Below, one piece after another: positions 12,161 to 22,920 of a stretch of DNA of 64,000 nt; positions within the stretch are counted from its first letter, which is position 1, and each line of letters starts with the position of its first letter. This DNA comes from Lentinula raphanica (lineage: Eukaryota; Basidiomycota; Agaricomycetes; Agaricales; Omphalotaceae): assembly GCA_027919835.1 (NCBI GenBank), contig JANVFP010000015.1, positions 682,001 to 746,000 on the forward strand, written 5' to 3'. The notes under the pieces are model-generated. The model saw nothing but the letters and a program-made list of their open reading frames with translations, made no database searches and was not told where the DNA came from. Position numbers and translations under genes: made by a program.

Positions 12161-13009
12161 GGTAGTGGGTGGTGGTTGTTTGAGGGTATATCTAAGGACT
12201 TGGAATTCATCCCATCATTCTTTCGGCTTTCTATCCATTCGGTGTTTAGTGTATGTAAGTGTGAGTATCCTATTGTTGTCTCCAATTTTCGTGTTTGCTT
12301 ACTGATATTGCACATCAGGCGCATTACAACCAACCTTCTCGTGTTCAGTTACCCTTGGCCTATGTGCCCTCTTCAAGCAATCGACACTTTTCGTGAGCAC
12401 ACTTACACATCCTGCCTAGTCATTGTGCTCAACATCTTTAGGTTACAACTGCATTTTTTGAAGTCTATTCATGCTTTGGCATCATCCACTCATTCAATTT
12501 TACTCGTTGCATCTATACCACCAGACCCTGGTGGTTTGCTCGTCGCTCTTTATTCTCTCCATTTCTTTCTTCGTGATCATTCTGCCTACCCCGGAGCTCT
12601 CACTATATTCTATATCAACCTACACCACCACTCTTTCCTCGTCCATCGCTAGTCGTCGCATCCGTGTTAGATCTTTTACACAATCTTGTAGTTCGTTTGC
12701 TTCTCCTCTGCTTTCACTCATACTTATTATTTCTCAAGTACTTTTCCTGTTTCCTCCTCGACCTAACACTTCTCTGGCAATATTGCAACTTCTGCACAAA
12801 CATATTGTATTATTACTCAATATGATCATTCATATAACTCGTTAAGGTGTGGTCCAAGGATAGGAATTGTTGTAATAGAGCGACGTAGAACGGCAGCCTT
12901 GAGGTCATGGACTACACGCACATTTCTCTGGCTGTATGACAGTATATGTGGTTCAGATGTCATATTCTCTATTTCTAGATTGACTGGCCCAACTTCCTAC
13001 CGCACGGTC
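12161..13009. other. Intergenic region, pyrimidine-rich
   Basis: This lies between the stop of the kinase gene and the stop of the convergent NDUFS6 gene. It is strongly T/C-rich on the plus strand. The open frames it holds have hydrophobic, codon-poor compositions typical of such DNA. No gene, repeat or RNA was recognised; it probably contains both 3' UTRs. Confidence 0.4.
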
Positions 13010-13694
13010 TTAGTGATGGTGACGTTGTTCGAAGCGAATACCGCTATGAGTAGAGAGTTCAGACGTGCAGGAGGAAAACTGAGCAATCATACTCACCAGT
13101 ACCTGTACAACAGAGATAGAGGTGCAAAACCAGATGCAATGAGTCAATGGTTAGTATTGGATAGATGATATTTACCCGCAAGCACGAGGTCCTGGCTGGT
13201 CCTGGATTGTTGATTCAGTTCGGGATGTTGGCAAACACAGATGTATAACACATACCAAGTTGATATAAATTTTGGGATGACCCAACGGTCCTCCTCCTTA
13301 ATCAGTGATAAAAAGTCAGATGAGAAATGGACGAAGATCAAGGAGGGGGGAAGTCCATACCTCCATCACAGACGGCTTTCCTGCCTTCCACAACTCGGAT
13401 GGGCTCCTCTGCAATCATAGCCATAGCACTCAGCGGATTAGGTTGAAGCTGCATCGCTGTCTGCTCGAAACGAGGTCCAGAGCCAGCTACAGGACGTGTA
13501 CGCTGGTTTGCGGACCAGGTGGAGGGATAATTTGGTGCTTGGGTCCCGATGACTGGGGTCGATGGTGTGGGTCCTGCCGGTGTAGGAGTTGCGATGTGGT
13601 TAGAATTTACTGAGGAGGATGTCGTAGACGATGCAGCGCGGACGATAGTCCGGAGAACGTTGGGTTTGTTTCTACGAACCAGAGAACTTAGCAT
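13010..13694 (-). CDS. NDUFS6: NADH:ubiquinone oxidoreductase 13-kDa-type subunit (NDUFS6)
   Basis: This is a nuclear-encoded zinc-binding accessory subunit of mitochondrial complex I. Minus-strand exons are 13694-13361, 13296-13256, 13201-13176, 13102-13097 (6 nt) and 13043-13010, giving 146 aa. The N-terminus (MLSSLVRRNKPNVLRTIVRA) is a basic, hydroxylated mitochondrial presequence. The family core follows: GPRFEQTAMQLQPNPLSAM, then VCDGGGGPLGHPKIYINL, then PGPRACGYCGIRFEQ, with the Cys/His residues of the zinc site split over three exons. Phases agree at every junction (334, 41, 26, 6, 34 nt; total 441). An in-frame ATG 39 bases upstream (13733) is possible, but the presequence fits the inner start better. 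The very small fourth exon is inferred from frame and conservation. Confidence 0.88.
13097..13102 (-). other. NDUFS6: Six-nucleotide exon of NDUFS6
   Basis: On the minus strand TGTACAG is followed by GTACTG and then GTGAGT. These six bases supply Gly-Tyr-Cys of the zinc motif CGYCG between exons ending GG and beginning CGG. Skipping them would keep the frame but delete Tyr and shift the conserved Cys pair. Confidence 0.65.
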
Positions 13695-13733
13695 GGTAAG
13701 GATTCGGAATGAAAGGCGTCTGAATCCAAGCAT

Positions 13734-14641
13734 CTGTCAACAACCTCGGGATTGTCGGCTCGGTCTAATCCGAGATTGCCGAGCACATGCCGCGCTATGC
13801 CACGTCGGCACTGAGCTCAACGCTGCTTATGTAACGCGAACGTCTTTCCGAGTCTTTCGCCACTCCTGCCTGGCATCAGAACAATTTTCAAGATTCTGCA
13901 AAAGGATTTCGTATGCTCCAAATGTGGATACAAGACTATATACTATACAAGAGGACAAATCACAATTATCTTATGGGCAATGGCACAGCCTTGCAGGAGT
14001 CCTTGACACCTCTTGACACTGGACAGTCCGACTCAGATCCGACTTCGTATACCCCCTTCGGTATCGACCCTCGCGTTATCTGTTCTTTGCTGTGTTCAGC
14101 GCTGTTCACTGTTCAGCGTCGATCAGAAATTTTCAATGCATTGCCTCACAGATGGAGACCTATGGAGATTGTATAGGAAATCCTTAGCTATCCTTGGGCT
14201 AAGCTTGATACTCGCTTGAGGGCCGTCGTCCTAGTACAAATACAACTGTCGCTGATATGGCCCTCCTCAAGTTTCACTCCGTTTACCACTTCCTCAATCT
14301 GTATTGGTGACTGACTAACAACAGCACAATGTTGTCGGAATTCGAACACAGCCAGTGCGTTGTTTTTTTCCTCTTGTCAATGTGATCATAGGTTCAATCG
14401 ATATTCATGCCAACTTCAAACGCGCAATTTTCGCAGATGCATACGGTATGAGACGGTTCGCGGCAGCCGCTATCATCTACTCGCTTGTCAGTCAGAATGG
14501 CCCATACAAACGACGATACAATCCATATAAATGGTGACCGCGTAACCTCGCGTAACCCGTTCTTTTCTTCGCCACCAATCGTTTTCTGAACCCTCTCTGC
14601 TGGTCAGAGAGTATTTGCCATTCCACTCGCCGCCCTTCGAT
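13734..14641. other. Intergenic region with the promoter of family copy C
   Basis: This is the divergent region between NDUFS6 and the secreted-family gene at 14642. The last 50 bases hold the conserved promoter block. No gene was recognised in the remainder. Confidence 0.35.
14593..14610 (+). promoter_or_regulatory. Conserved promoter block, copy C
   Basis: CTCTCTGCTGGTCAGAGA lies about 30-50 bases upstream of the ATG at 14642. It matches the blocks upstream of the other three family genes. Confidence 0.45.
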
Positions 14642-15399
14642 ATGCGTCTCAATCTTGCGTTCTTGATCCTGTCCATGGGCTTCTTTTCTATAGTCCACAC
14701 GTTGCTGAAAGGCCCGTGACGCCGAGAACGAAGCAGTGGCAGCCTCAGGTCACACGTGAAGTAAGTTTCATGGATCTCATCAGTGAGAGGAATTACTGAA
14801 GCTCGTTTACCCTTCTCGGAAAGGATTTGGCATCAGTTCAAGGTCACAGCAGCGGGATTGAGCAGGGGTCATTAGTCGCACATGAGAATCGTCGTGATAA
14901 GCCTCCGCCTCCCCCGCCGTCTCAGGGAAACGAGCCGAATGCCAAATATGGGAGTCCGAACTTGACCCGGCTTAAAGTGAAGTACCGCCAACCTGACGAT
15001 GACCATCCCGTTCTCGCCGGCGTACGAGGACCGAGTGACCCAAATTCTGCAGTCGAAAAACTCACGCGGGACTCTGGATACAGTGGGGATGCTGCCCGCC
15101 AATACGACTATGAACCCACCCATCCTTTTCACGTGCTCGACCGTGATCTCATATGGTTCGAAGTTTTGGATAGTGTGCCGGGCAAGCCTTGCAATCCGTC
15201 TTGTCGTGGCACTATACATTTTGGACGTTACCAACGAGGCGAAATCCACTACGGCAGTATCAGCCAACGAAGTGAAGTCCATGGAGTGGCTGGTGCTATG
15301 TGTAGCCTTGGGCAAGTAGGAATGGTTCGAGGTGAAGAAGAAGAAGTACTCGGAGGGGAGGGACTGATGCTCGATGTTGTACATCTAAAATCAATGTGA
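14642..15399 (+). CDS. Secreted-protein family copy C (structure uncertain, possibly decayed)
   Basis: An ATG at 14642 opens the family leader MRLNLAFLILSMGFFSIVHT, but this frame meets TGA at 14717. The donor found after the leader in the other copies is missing; the nearest strong donor is GTAAGT at 14761. A second open segment, about 14827-15399, carries the family block: LKVKYRQPDDDHPVLAGVRG, then HPFHVLDRDLIWFEVLD, preceded by a Pro-rich stretch (KPPPPPPSQG). The part beyond about 15180 no longer resembles copy B, so the 3' end may be frameshifted or spliced. Either an unrecognised splice pattern or partial pseudogenisation would explain this. The family assignment is firm from both blocks; the gene model is not. 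Confidence 0.5.
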
Positions 15400-16177
15400 A
15401 GAAATGTCTCTAAGTTGGTCATTGTCGTTTCTGATCGTCCGAGTAACTACTGAGCTCATATCGAGAGAGTGCGTACATTGTGTCAAGTGCCAGCGCTACT
15501 TGGTCTTCTCTCAGCTATGCTGCAGGCATGCGAAGGGAAAAGGCGGTTGGAATCGGTCGGAGTAGGTCGGAGTCGAGGAATATTGGAATGCGCTAATTTG
15601 ATTTCTATCAGGCTCATTGGCATTGATAACAGGCTTATATATATGGGCCTACAGAGGCAGACAGATGCCTATGAGTCGACCATGGATGATATCAGAGGCC
15701 CATGAATCGTTTCCTTGTGTGGAGTGGAAACAGTTGGCTGGACGCTGGCTGGTCCGTGGATGTACGCTGAGCTTTTTGATGTGTTCCGTGGATCGGCTCG
15801 GGTCCGCACCCGCATCAGCACATGGTTTGAAGCAAGTTCAAGGACCCTCACAGTCGTGCTTTCTCCAATACTCCCTCCAGCAAATCATCTTCTCAAAGCT
15901 CTTCGCGACTTCTACTGCACTCTACACATCGCAATAACCTCTCGGAAGGCGATATAAGAAAATGGGAAGTCCAGAAATCCAACTCTCGCTCTTCTACCTC
16001 TCTCCCAAGTGACATTGTGACCCTCCCGAACTCAACAACAGTCAGGTACTTGCAGTGGCACCGCCTTCAAATGCGAATATATAAAGAATCCCGTTATCAG
16101 ATAAAATTTTCATCTATCTGATAGCGTTTCCTCCCTCTTGATTCCGAACTTGAACGATCAGTTCTAAATTGTTCGTC
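15400..16177. other. Intergenic region upstream of the MFS transporter
   Basis: No gene was supported. The last 150 bases contain short A/T-rich and GATA-containing segments (TATCAGATAAAATTTT and TATCTGATAG near 16095-16122). GATA cores often flank fungal siderophore-iron genes regulated by GATA repressors, but this is only suggestive. Confidence 0.35.
16095..16122. promoter_or_regulatory. Clustered GATA cores upstream of the siderophore-type transporter
   Basis: The sequence contains ATCAGATAA and ATCTGATAG within about 30 bases, 55-85 bases before the ATG at 16178. Fungal iron regulators of the Urbs1/SreA/Fep1 class bind (A/T)GATAA-type sites at siderophore uptake genes. The spacing and gene context fit, but binding is inferred. 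Confidence 0.35.
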
Positions 16178-18799
16178 ATGGTCAATACGACGCTGCCAAA
16201 TGACTCTCGTCGTGAAGATGGACTCCACGAAGAACATGCCTCTTCCAGTGAGTACAACGAGAAGAACAACACTCCAAGTGTCGTCGTCGTCGGCGAGGGT
16301 CAGACCGAGGGTTTAGCCAAGGTTGAAGCGGTTCAACGTGTCTGGTACCGTCATGCTATCTACATCCTGACGCACGAACCTCAACGTCGCGTACTTTCTC
16401 TAGGGGACCAAAATCTAGGATCGCATTCTGGGTGGGCATTGCACTCATCTCGTATGTATATTCCCTGGACGGTAAGTGCTACTCTTGGTAAATTATGGTC
16501 CCCCCTTCCTCTATGTCTAATCTCGTCTATCGTCAGGTGAAACCACTTATACTTATCAAACATACGCGACCTCTTCGTTCAACCAGCACTCTCTTCTCGG
16601 AGCCATTGCTACTGCTCAGGTAGAGGATCCATCTTCCTTCCTTTTCTCTGTTATCGCTGGCTGAAGGGGCTCGCAGGCCATCATTCTGGCATGTATGAAG
16701 CCTGTCGCTGCCAAGGTGCGTAAGATCTGCTTCGCGAGTTGAATGTGCCATATGCCTATCATACCGTATCAGATCGCTGACACTTTCGGACGTGCGGAGG
16801 CTTTCACCTTCTTGGTGTTTTTCTATTGCTTGGGATACATCCGTGAGTGCAATTCTGTGATCACTGTCATTCAGATTCGTTTCTTCCTTAACATGCACTC
16901 ATCGACTCATTATTCCTGTCCTTGTGATTCCAATACTTTGCGCTTATTCGTTCTTCCACATATGACCGCCGATAAGTACTAACTTAATCGAACACATTCT
17001 AGTCCTTGCTTCATGTACGAACATCAACGAATACGCTGCTGGTGGGATCATCTATTATGTGGGCTACTCATGCTTGGAAATCCTCATTCAGGTTTGCTAC
17101 CACCATTGCTGATGACCGCCCAACTAATGATAGATTCAGATCATTATTGGCGACGTAACAAATTTACGATGGCGGTCCCTTCTTTCCTCTCTGTACTCGC
17201 TGCCGTTCCTCGTGAACTGGGCCGTGGCTTCCAACATCTCTGCTGATGTCCTCGCCCAATCAGGTTGGAGATGGGGCTACGGTATGTTCGCGATCATCGT
17301 TCCTGCTGCTGTTGCTCCCATCACTATAACACTCTACTGGGCTCAACATCGTGCGAAGAAACTCGGCGTCGTGGCCACGAACATCAACGACGCGACAGGA
17401 GAAGTAGATGCTCCTAGAATCATCTCCAATCAACCCTTTTTGATGAAATTCTGGAACTTCCTGATCGATATGGATGCTTTGGGCTTGCTGATTTTTGCGG
17501 CAGGATGGGCATGTCTGCTAGTACCGTACGCGTGGCTTTCTCTTTCGTTCAATATCAGTTTTTTGACTTGAAGATAGCCTCACCCTCGTCAATGGGGCGT
17601 ATACCACTTGGAACTCACCTAGCATCATTGCAATGCTTGTTTGCGGCGGTGTTATCCTAATAGGAGTTATCCCGTATGAAACTTACGTTGCCAGGATACC
17701 CGTGTTCCCATTGGCATTCTTTCGAAACCAAACCATCCTATTCCCAGCGTTCATTGGATTCTTCGACTTCGTATCTTTCTATCTTCAATACACATACCAG
17801 TATAGTTTCATCTTCGTCACAAAGGACTGGAGCACGGTCGACCAGAAGTAAGCTTCTCATATTTGATCAAACTGTCTGATTTTTGACTCGAATGCTTTTC
17901 GAATCCAGCTACTTCGCATACACACAAACCCTTTCGCTCACGGTGTTCGGCATCCTAACTGGATTCGTTCAAGCCTATACTCGTCGGACGAAGGTCAGTA
18001 TTGCACTGTTCGATTCCTCTGTACCTGTATCTAACACTGTCGCGATTTCTCGTATTCCAGTGGTTACTTACCATCGGGCTCTGCATACGTCTCCTCGGCG
18101 TGGGCCTCATGATCAAATCCAAAGGTGCACACGGATCTACGGGCTTCCTCGTCATCTGTCAAGTCCTCCAAGGTCTTGGAGGTGGTATCGCTGCTTGTTC
18201 ATCGCAGCTGCTCGCTCAGGGTAGTGTGCGGCATCAGGATCTGGGAACAGCCACCGCCTTTGTGCTGCTATGGGCCGCTATCGGGGTAGGAGCGATCCTT
18301 ACTAAGTACCAGAAGAGCTCGATACTAAGTTTCTACATCTAGAATGCTGTGGGCTCCGCACTTGCTGCTGCAATCTGGAGGGACTACATGCCCAAGCAAC
18401 TATCGCAAAACCTCAATGGCCTACTCAATTCGACGGAGATTGACAGTATCTATGCTAGTATCACTACCGCTGTGACTTACAGGTCCGACGAAGCAGTTTA
18501 CAATGGAATTGTGAGTTGGGCTCTTCTCCATGGTCGGATGCCACACACTTACCATTTGACTCTACGACTTCTAGATAACATCCTACGACTACACGATGAA
18601 AATCCTTCTAATCGTCGCCACAGCTATTGCAGTCATACCTGTGATACTGTCATTGTTCGTCAAGAACATGTACCTGTCTGACAAGTACGTTGTTGCTGCT
18701 CTCTTATCTTGCATTGGCTTACTATATATACACTTCAGACACAACGATGTTGAGGATGTTGATGCAAACGGCGCTCCGGTGGATGTGGAGAAAGCTTGA
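16178..18799 (+). CDS. Siderophore-iron transporter of the major facilitator superfamily (ARN/SIT type)
   Basis: This is a multi-exon gene for a protein with about 14 membrane segments, expected in the plasma membrane or endosomes, importing ferric siderophores. The start ATG at 16178 gives a charged cytosolic N-terminus. The first intron joins VQRVW to GPKSRIAFW, followed by VGIALISYVYSLDGETTYTY, the TM1 region typical of ARN/SIT/Mir transporters. Later exons give ACMKPVAAKIADTFGRAEAF (MFS signature loop), NEYAAGGIIYYVGYS, WRWGYGMFAI, FFDFVSFYLQYTYQYS and LQGLGGGIAACSSQLLAQ, all characteristic of the subfamily. The last coding exon ends GAPVDVEKA at 18799. Introns are short, and the many interruptions account for the broken reading frames. 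Clustered GATA cores lie just upstream. Confidence 0.85.
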
Positions 18800-18969
18800 T
18801 TGCAATGTATCCCTCGTTACTGTCCAAAACAAAACATAGTACAAGATCTGCCTTGTACTTCACGTTATACATATGTCCATGCACTCAATCATTTCGAAAC
18901 CAGAAGCTTTGTGAACCCTTGTACTCGCAATGGCACAATGGATGTGGTACATCCTCTATTGTTCGTGTA

Positions 18970-20523
18970 GACCTTATCGTTGAATCCACTTTACGGTGAG
19001 CAAAGCGCAAATTTCTCCGTAGACCACGAACCCAACTCCGGAGGGAATCATGACCCGAAATCTGGTCCAGAATATGAGCAATGGTGACAGAAGGAAAGAT
19101 ATTCCAAGGAAACGCACATCAGGAATGAAACCCAAGATATGATTGACGGATGTGGGCTGGATAAATAAATTGAATAAAGGTAGGCATATATACAGAGTGA
19201 GATGGTCTATTTTCGCGGAAGATGATGAGAACGTGAGGTATCATTGAATAGACGTGTCGATTCACCTGTCCCAAGGTGAAAACCACCGAAGCAAATGCAA
19301 GGAGCAAAGCCTGAGGCCAGCCCAAACTTGCAAGGACTAGATAGACACCATTTAGGATTATTTCTGTAAGCTGAAGAATCACTAAATTGCAATGTAGCGG
19401 TCAAATTTATCACTGTCGCCAATAGCGCTGAGCAAACTACCACTTACCTTCGTGGGGCTGGTGTATCAGGTCGGACATTGACCAGTAGTCCGCGAGTACT
19501 CGTTTGAGAGGAAAGCCCTCAGACTGTGAATGAACTCAAGTAATCTGATGGCGGTGGAGGCGAAATTGACCCACGAGCATCGTTCCAAGTCTTGAGGACA
19601 GACACTTAGCTCAGTCCTGACACGTCAAAAGATGCTGAGGATACGTGACGCACCTCAATATGCATAGATCAATGATCATAACCTGACAAGGATAGAATTC
19701 CGTCAGCATATTCAACGTAGTAGTGGCAAGAATTATCTGGGAGCTAGACATACTATAGTTGAAGTTAAAAACCATAATGACACCCAGCGTGGTAAGTTTG
19801 CTGATGACATTCGAGATGTTCGAGCTTGTTCATCCTTCGACTTCATCAGGGCCGGAGTGGTGTCGTTCTGCAGTATCGGCCAGTTATTATTTTCTACTGA
19901 GGTCGTTCGTATGAATATCGTGCGGATGAGAGAAACGAACGGGCGAATAGACTGACCACCGTGTCCTGACCCGTTTTTGAAGCATCTAGTGGCAAATAAA
20001 ATGATACAATGAGATTCTGCAATCAGCCACAAAGTTATAGGAGCAGAGCTTACCTGGCTGTAAGTTCTTCTCGGTGATTTGCGCTGAAGCCTGTATGCTC
20101 CTGCTCCAGGAGCTCTCTTTGTCTGTTTGTGACGATGTTGGTAGATGTCATAGCTACTCTCGCTTTCTCCACCTCTTGAGCCTCTGTTACGATCTCTGAC
20201 AAGCTTCTTTCGAATCTAGAGCTGAAACCCAGATTGTGTGTCTGCAAATGCGGCCATGTTGAAGGTTCCATGTTTTGATCGTTGTCGTAGCCGACACATT
20301 CTGATTTGGCATGCCATCGTTTCTGTACGTCCAGCCGGTGAACGTCAGTCTTAAATTCATTCAGATAGTTCAGCCGGGCTAGGCTGTGAGGAGCGCCCGG
20401 CTGATTGTCTTGAATGTAGTCCGAGGAATACGTCGAATGTTTGACTCTCGAGCTGTCCTGAGCGTCGCCGTGAGTAGCTGAAAAGACAGGGAAAGGTTTG
20501 TAGAAAGAGCGGGTGTTAAACAT
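18970..20523 (-). CDS. Putative multi-exon membrane protein, unrecognised
   Basis: On the minus strand an ATG at 20523 opens a 158-codon soluble, charged segment (to 20050). Downstream frames joined by plausible introns give hydrophobic segments: ILATTTLNMLTEFYPC near 19700, VILQLTEIILNGVYLVLASL with WPQALLLAFASVVFTLGQ near 19280-19390, and FLGISFLLSPLLIFW with VGFVVYGEICALLTVKW near 19000-19100. These look like real transmembrane helices rather than random frames, because they sit between good splice sites. I could not confirm that the soluble first exon belongs to the same protein, and no family was recognised. The downstream end near 18980 is approximate. Confidence 0.35.
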
Positions 20524-21020
20524 TGCTGGTTGAAAGCTGGATGTTAGAGCAGGTAAGAAGCCTGAGGAAGTGCAGGGTGGTAAACGACTTGATGGACCAA
20601 GATATAATACTAAAGCCAGCGAACAAGGAGTTTACCATGAGGCGTACTCCATTGATCAGTGACACGTTGAACAAGGGTCTTCGTCTTTGGTAGAGCCATA
20701 ACTGATAGTTGAGGGAATATGTGTTGTCATTACGGTCGCGTCGAGAACCTGCAAGATTATACTCTCATTCTGTTGAAAAGACGCTTGACTTGACGAGACG
20801 CAAAGCTAGGCACCGAGTCCATATTTCGATATCCAGTGTCATCTCGGAGGAAGTAGACCACGCCCCGAAGCTTGTCATTCAAGTAAGACGACGGGATTAT
20901 AAGTACTAGAGCTGGAGCTTTGGAGAGCGAATGTGAAATGCGAAAGGACCGTGAAAGGGTGACTGGGAGCAGACTCCTTCCCATCCGCTCTTGCGGGTTA
21001 AAAAATGAGAATATTACTTT

Positions 21021-21302
21021 ATATGGCATATCTGTATCTTATCATAATCTATATCTTATCAGTATCACGTGCATTTACATTTTTAACCACGCAAGACAAA
21101 TCATGAGAGTCTACAGCTCAGTATATAGCTCTATTGCTTGGTAGAAATCCATAACTCAAGTGTATGTTATCTGCACGGCAGATAACATGCAGGTAACATC
21201 CGTGGGAACCCAGTTAAATGGTCGGACAACCCTGGTTAAAAAATGTAAATGCACGTGATACTGATAAGATATAGATTATGATAAGATACAGATATGCCAT
21301 AT
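21021..21302. repeat. Foldback (inverted repeat) element, 282 bp
   Basis: The left arm (21021-21088) and the right arm (21234-21302) are reverse complements over about 68 bases with a single one-base indel. The arms begin ATATGGCATATCTGTATC and end at GGTTAAAAA. The 145-base spacer contains its own perfect 9-bp hairpin (GTTATCTGC, ACG, GCAGATAAC, about 21165-21185). No coding potential was seen. It could be a MITE or solo foldback element. The near-perfect arms imply recent origin or gene conversion. Confidence 0.7.
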
Positions 21303-21362
21303 GAAATTTTATTGCAACCATAATTTAAGGTCTCAGTGGGCGCTACTACGGACTCCGGAGCG

Positions 21363-21370
21363 GCGGCGAG
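21363..21370. repeat. Left 8-bp target-site duplication of the hAT element
   Basis: GCGGCGAG is repeated exactly at 44386-44393, directly outside the opposite inverted terminus. Confidence 0.9.
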
Positions 21371-21762
21371 TAGTGTTGCCGCGATTTGAGTCCACTCGAG
21401 TTGCGAGTCGGACTCGAGTTGTCGGCTTGGCAATGCCGACAACTTGAGTTGACTCGAGTTTGACATGACTCGAGTTTCGGTGCGAGTGCCTATAATTTGC
21501 CGGCCTCCTGGCATGTCTTATGACTTCAATTACTGATCTGCTTATCGCCGTTCCTTCGTTGATTGTTTCTTCTTGCTCGTCGAGCAGTCCGTCCTCAAGC
21601 AATCTCGCTCTCGCTTCAGCTCTCCACTAGCTCCAAGTGTGCCTTAGCTACATTGACAGCTAATATGTGTATCTCCTGTTGCCAATACAATCCTCGCTTT
21701 CCCTGAACAAATTTTTACTTAAGGTCTGAGTTTTCTCTAGTCATCGAGCTTTTCATGCCCAT

Positions 21763-22920
21763 ATGGATCACAACGACTTCTCCTGTCCTCCATCTCCCTC
21801 TTTTCCAACCTCAGTGATGGGTCAGCCAGTGACTCGAGCATCTCCGGAACCATCTGGTATACAAAGAATTCCTCCCCTGGCTCCCCAACATTATCCACCC
21901 ACAACACCTGGTTCCTCTCATGCGGCATTCTCGTTCACATCACCGTATCCATGGCCTTCACAACCGAATCTTACTGGTAGTCACCACCTCCCCTATCATG
22001 TTCCATATCCTGGTCAACCATGGATACAGTATCCGTCACCTCATCATACACCAGGCCAATTAATCCTCAGAGATTCGCCTTCGGCGCTCAGTGAATTCCA
22101 TCTTCGATCGGGCCCTTCACTACTTGAACAGGCATATCCTCTCCCGGACGTCTTTTTCACTCCTTCAAATGACCTCAAAGTCTCGCTTCTACTAATGTGG
22201 CTTCGGCTTCGGCCACTTTTGCAATGGAAACTCAGTCTACCTACGCGAATGAAAGGCTACAAGAATACGGAGTGGCGCGCGCTTTTCGAGGCCATAGATG
22301 GGAAGAAGGTTGAGAGTATGAAAGTGAGAGGCAACATGTTAAAGGAGTTGGAGGAATTATGTCGTCAGTCTGGCCTTGTGTTCCAGCTGAATGACCTTCC
22401 GCTTCCGAAATGGAGTGGTGAGGTTGTTCACGCTGATGCCAACGGACAGTTAGATCAACGTCTTGTCAAGGAAATCTTCTGGGAGCTTCTGGAGGTCAAT
22501 TTTCGTACGGAGTTAATTACACTTGATCGTGCTGTCGTTCCAGAGCCGCAAGGTGATAGCGATGCAAGTATCGTGATGCGAGATCAGTGGATGGATCAAG
22601 AACAGTTAATCAATAGCTGCTGGATTGGACACGCTCATCGCCCTCTCGTAACCTCACCAGGTCTTTCATCAGATCACCCTCACGAGTACCGGCTTAGATT
22701 CCTGAAAGCTCTTGCTACAGTTCTCCAAAGTTGGCCTGGGATGAAGCCACCTGAGCTTGAGAAACCATTTCCAGATATGAGAAGCATTGTGTTTGAGATA
22801 GAAGTACGTAAATTAGAGGAGGTCATGGCTTACTATTATACTCGCAAATTTCTCTTGACCTTTCATCGTCCAGCTACTATACCTCATGTTTCGCCGTACG
22901 AGTCTATTTTCAATGAATAA
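21763..22920 (+). CDS. hAT-borne accessory ORF, unknown function (385 aa)
   Basis: This is a single uninterrupted frame with an ATG at 21763, inside the hAT termini and upstream of the transposase on the same strand. Residues 1-120 are Pro/Ser/His-rich and likely disordered (PPLAPQHYPPTTPGSS). Residues 140-385 look folded: LLLMWLRLRPLLQWKLSLPT, TEWRALFEAIDGKKVES, a helix MLKELEELCRQSG, QWMDQEQLINSCWIGHAHRP, then HPHEYRLRFLKALATVLQSW and a Tyr-rich C-terminus. No catalytic motif was recognised. Its place within the element suggests a transposition or regulatory accessory protein carried by this hAT lineage. A domesticated host gene captured by the element is an alternative. Confidence 0.75.
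   Translation: MDHNDFSCPPSPSFPTSVMGQPVTRASPEPSGIQRIPPLAPQHYPPTTPGSSHAAFSFTSPYPWPSQPNLTGSHHLPYHVPYPGQPWIQYPSPHHTPGQLILRDSPSALSEFHLRSGPSLLEQAYPLPDVFFTPSNDLKVSLLLMWLRLRPLLQWKLSLPTRMKGYKNTEWRALFEAIDGKKVESMKVRGNMLKELEELCRQSGLVFQLNDLPLPKWSGEVVHADANGQLDQRLVKEIFWELLEVNFRTELITLDRAVVPEPQGDSDASIVMRDQWMDQEQLINSCWIGHAHRPLVTSPGLSSDHPHEYRLRFLKALATVLQSWPGMKPPELEKPFPDMRSIVFEIEVRKLEEVMAYYYTRKFLLTFHRPATIPHVSPYESIFNE

Noticed and set aside
12176..12845. Two overlapping hydrophobic frames (158 and 124 codons) after the kinase gene
   Set aside because: The T/C-rich strand gives artefactual Leu/Ser/Phe-rich frames. No start context, introns or homology.
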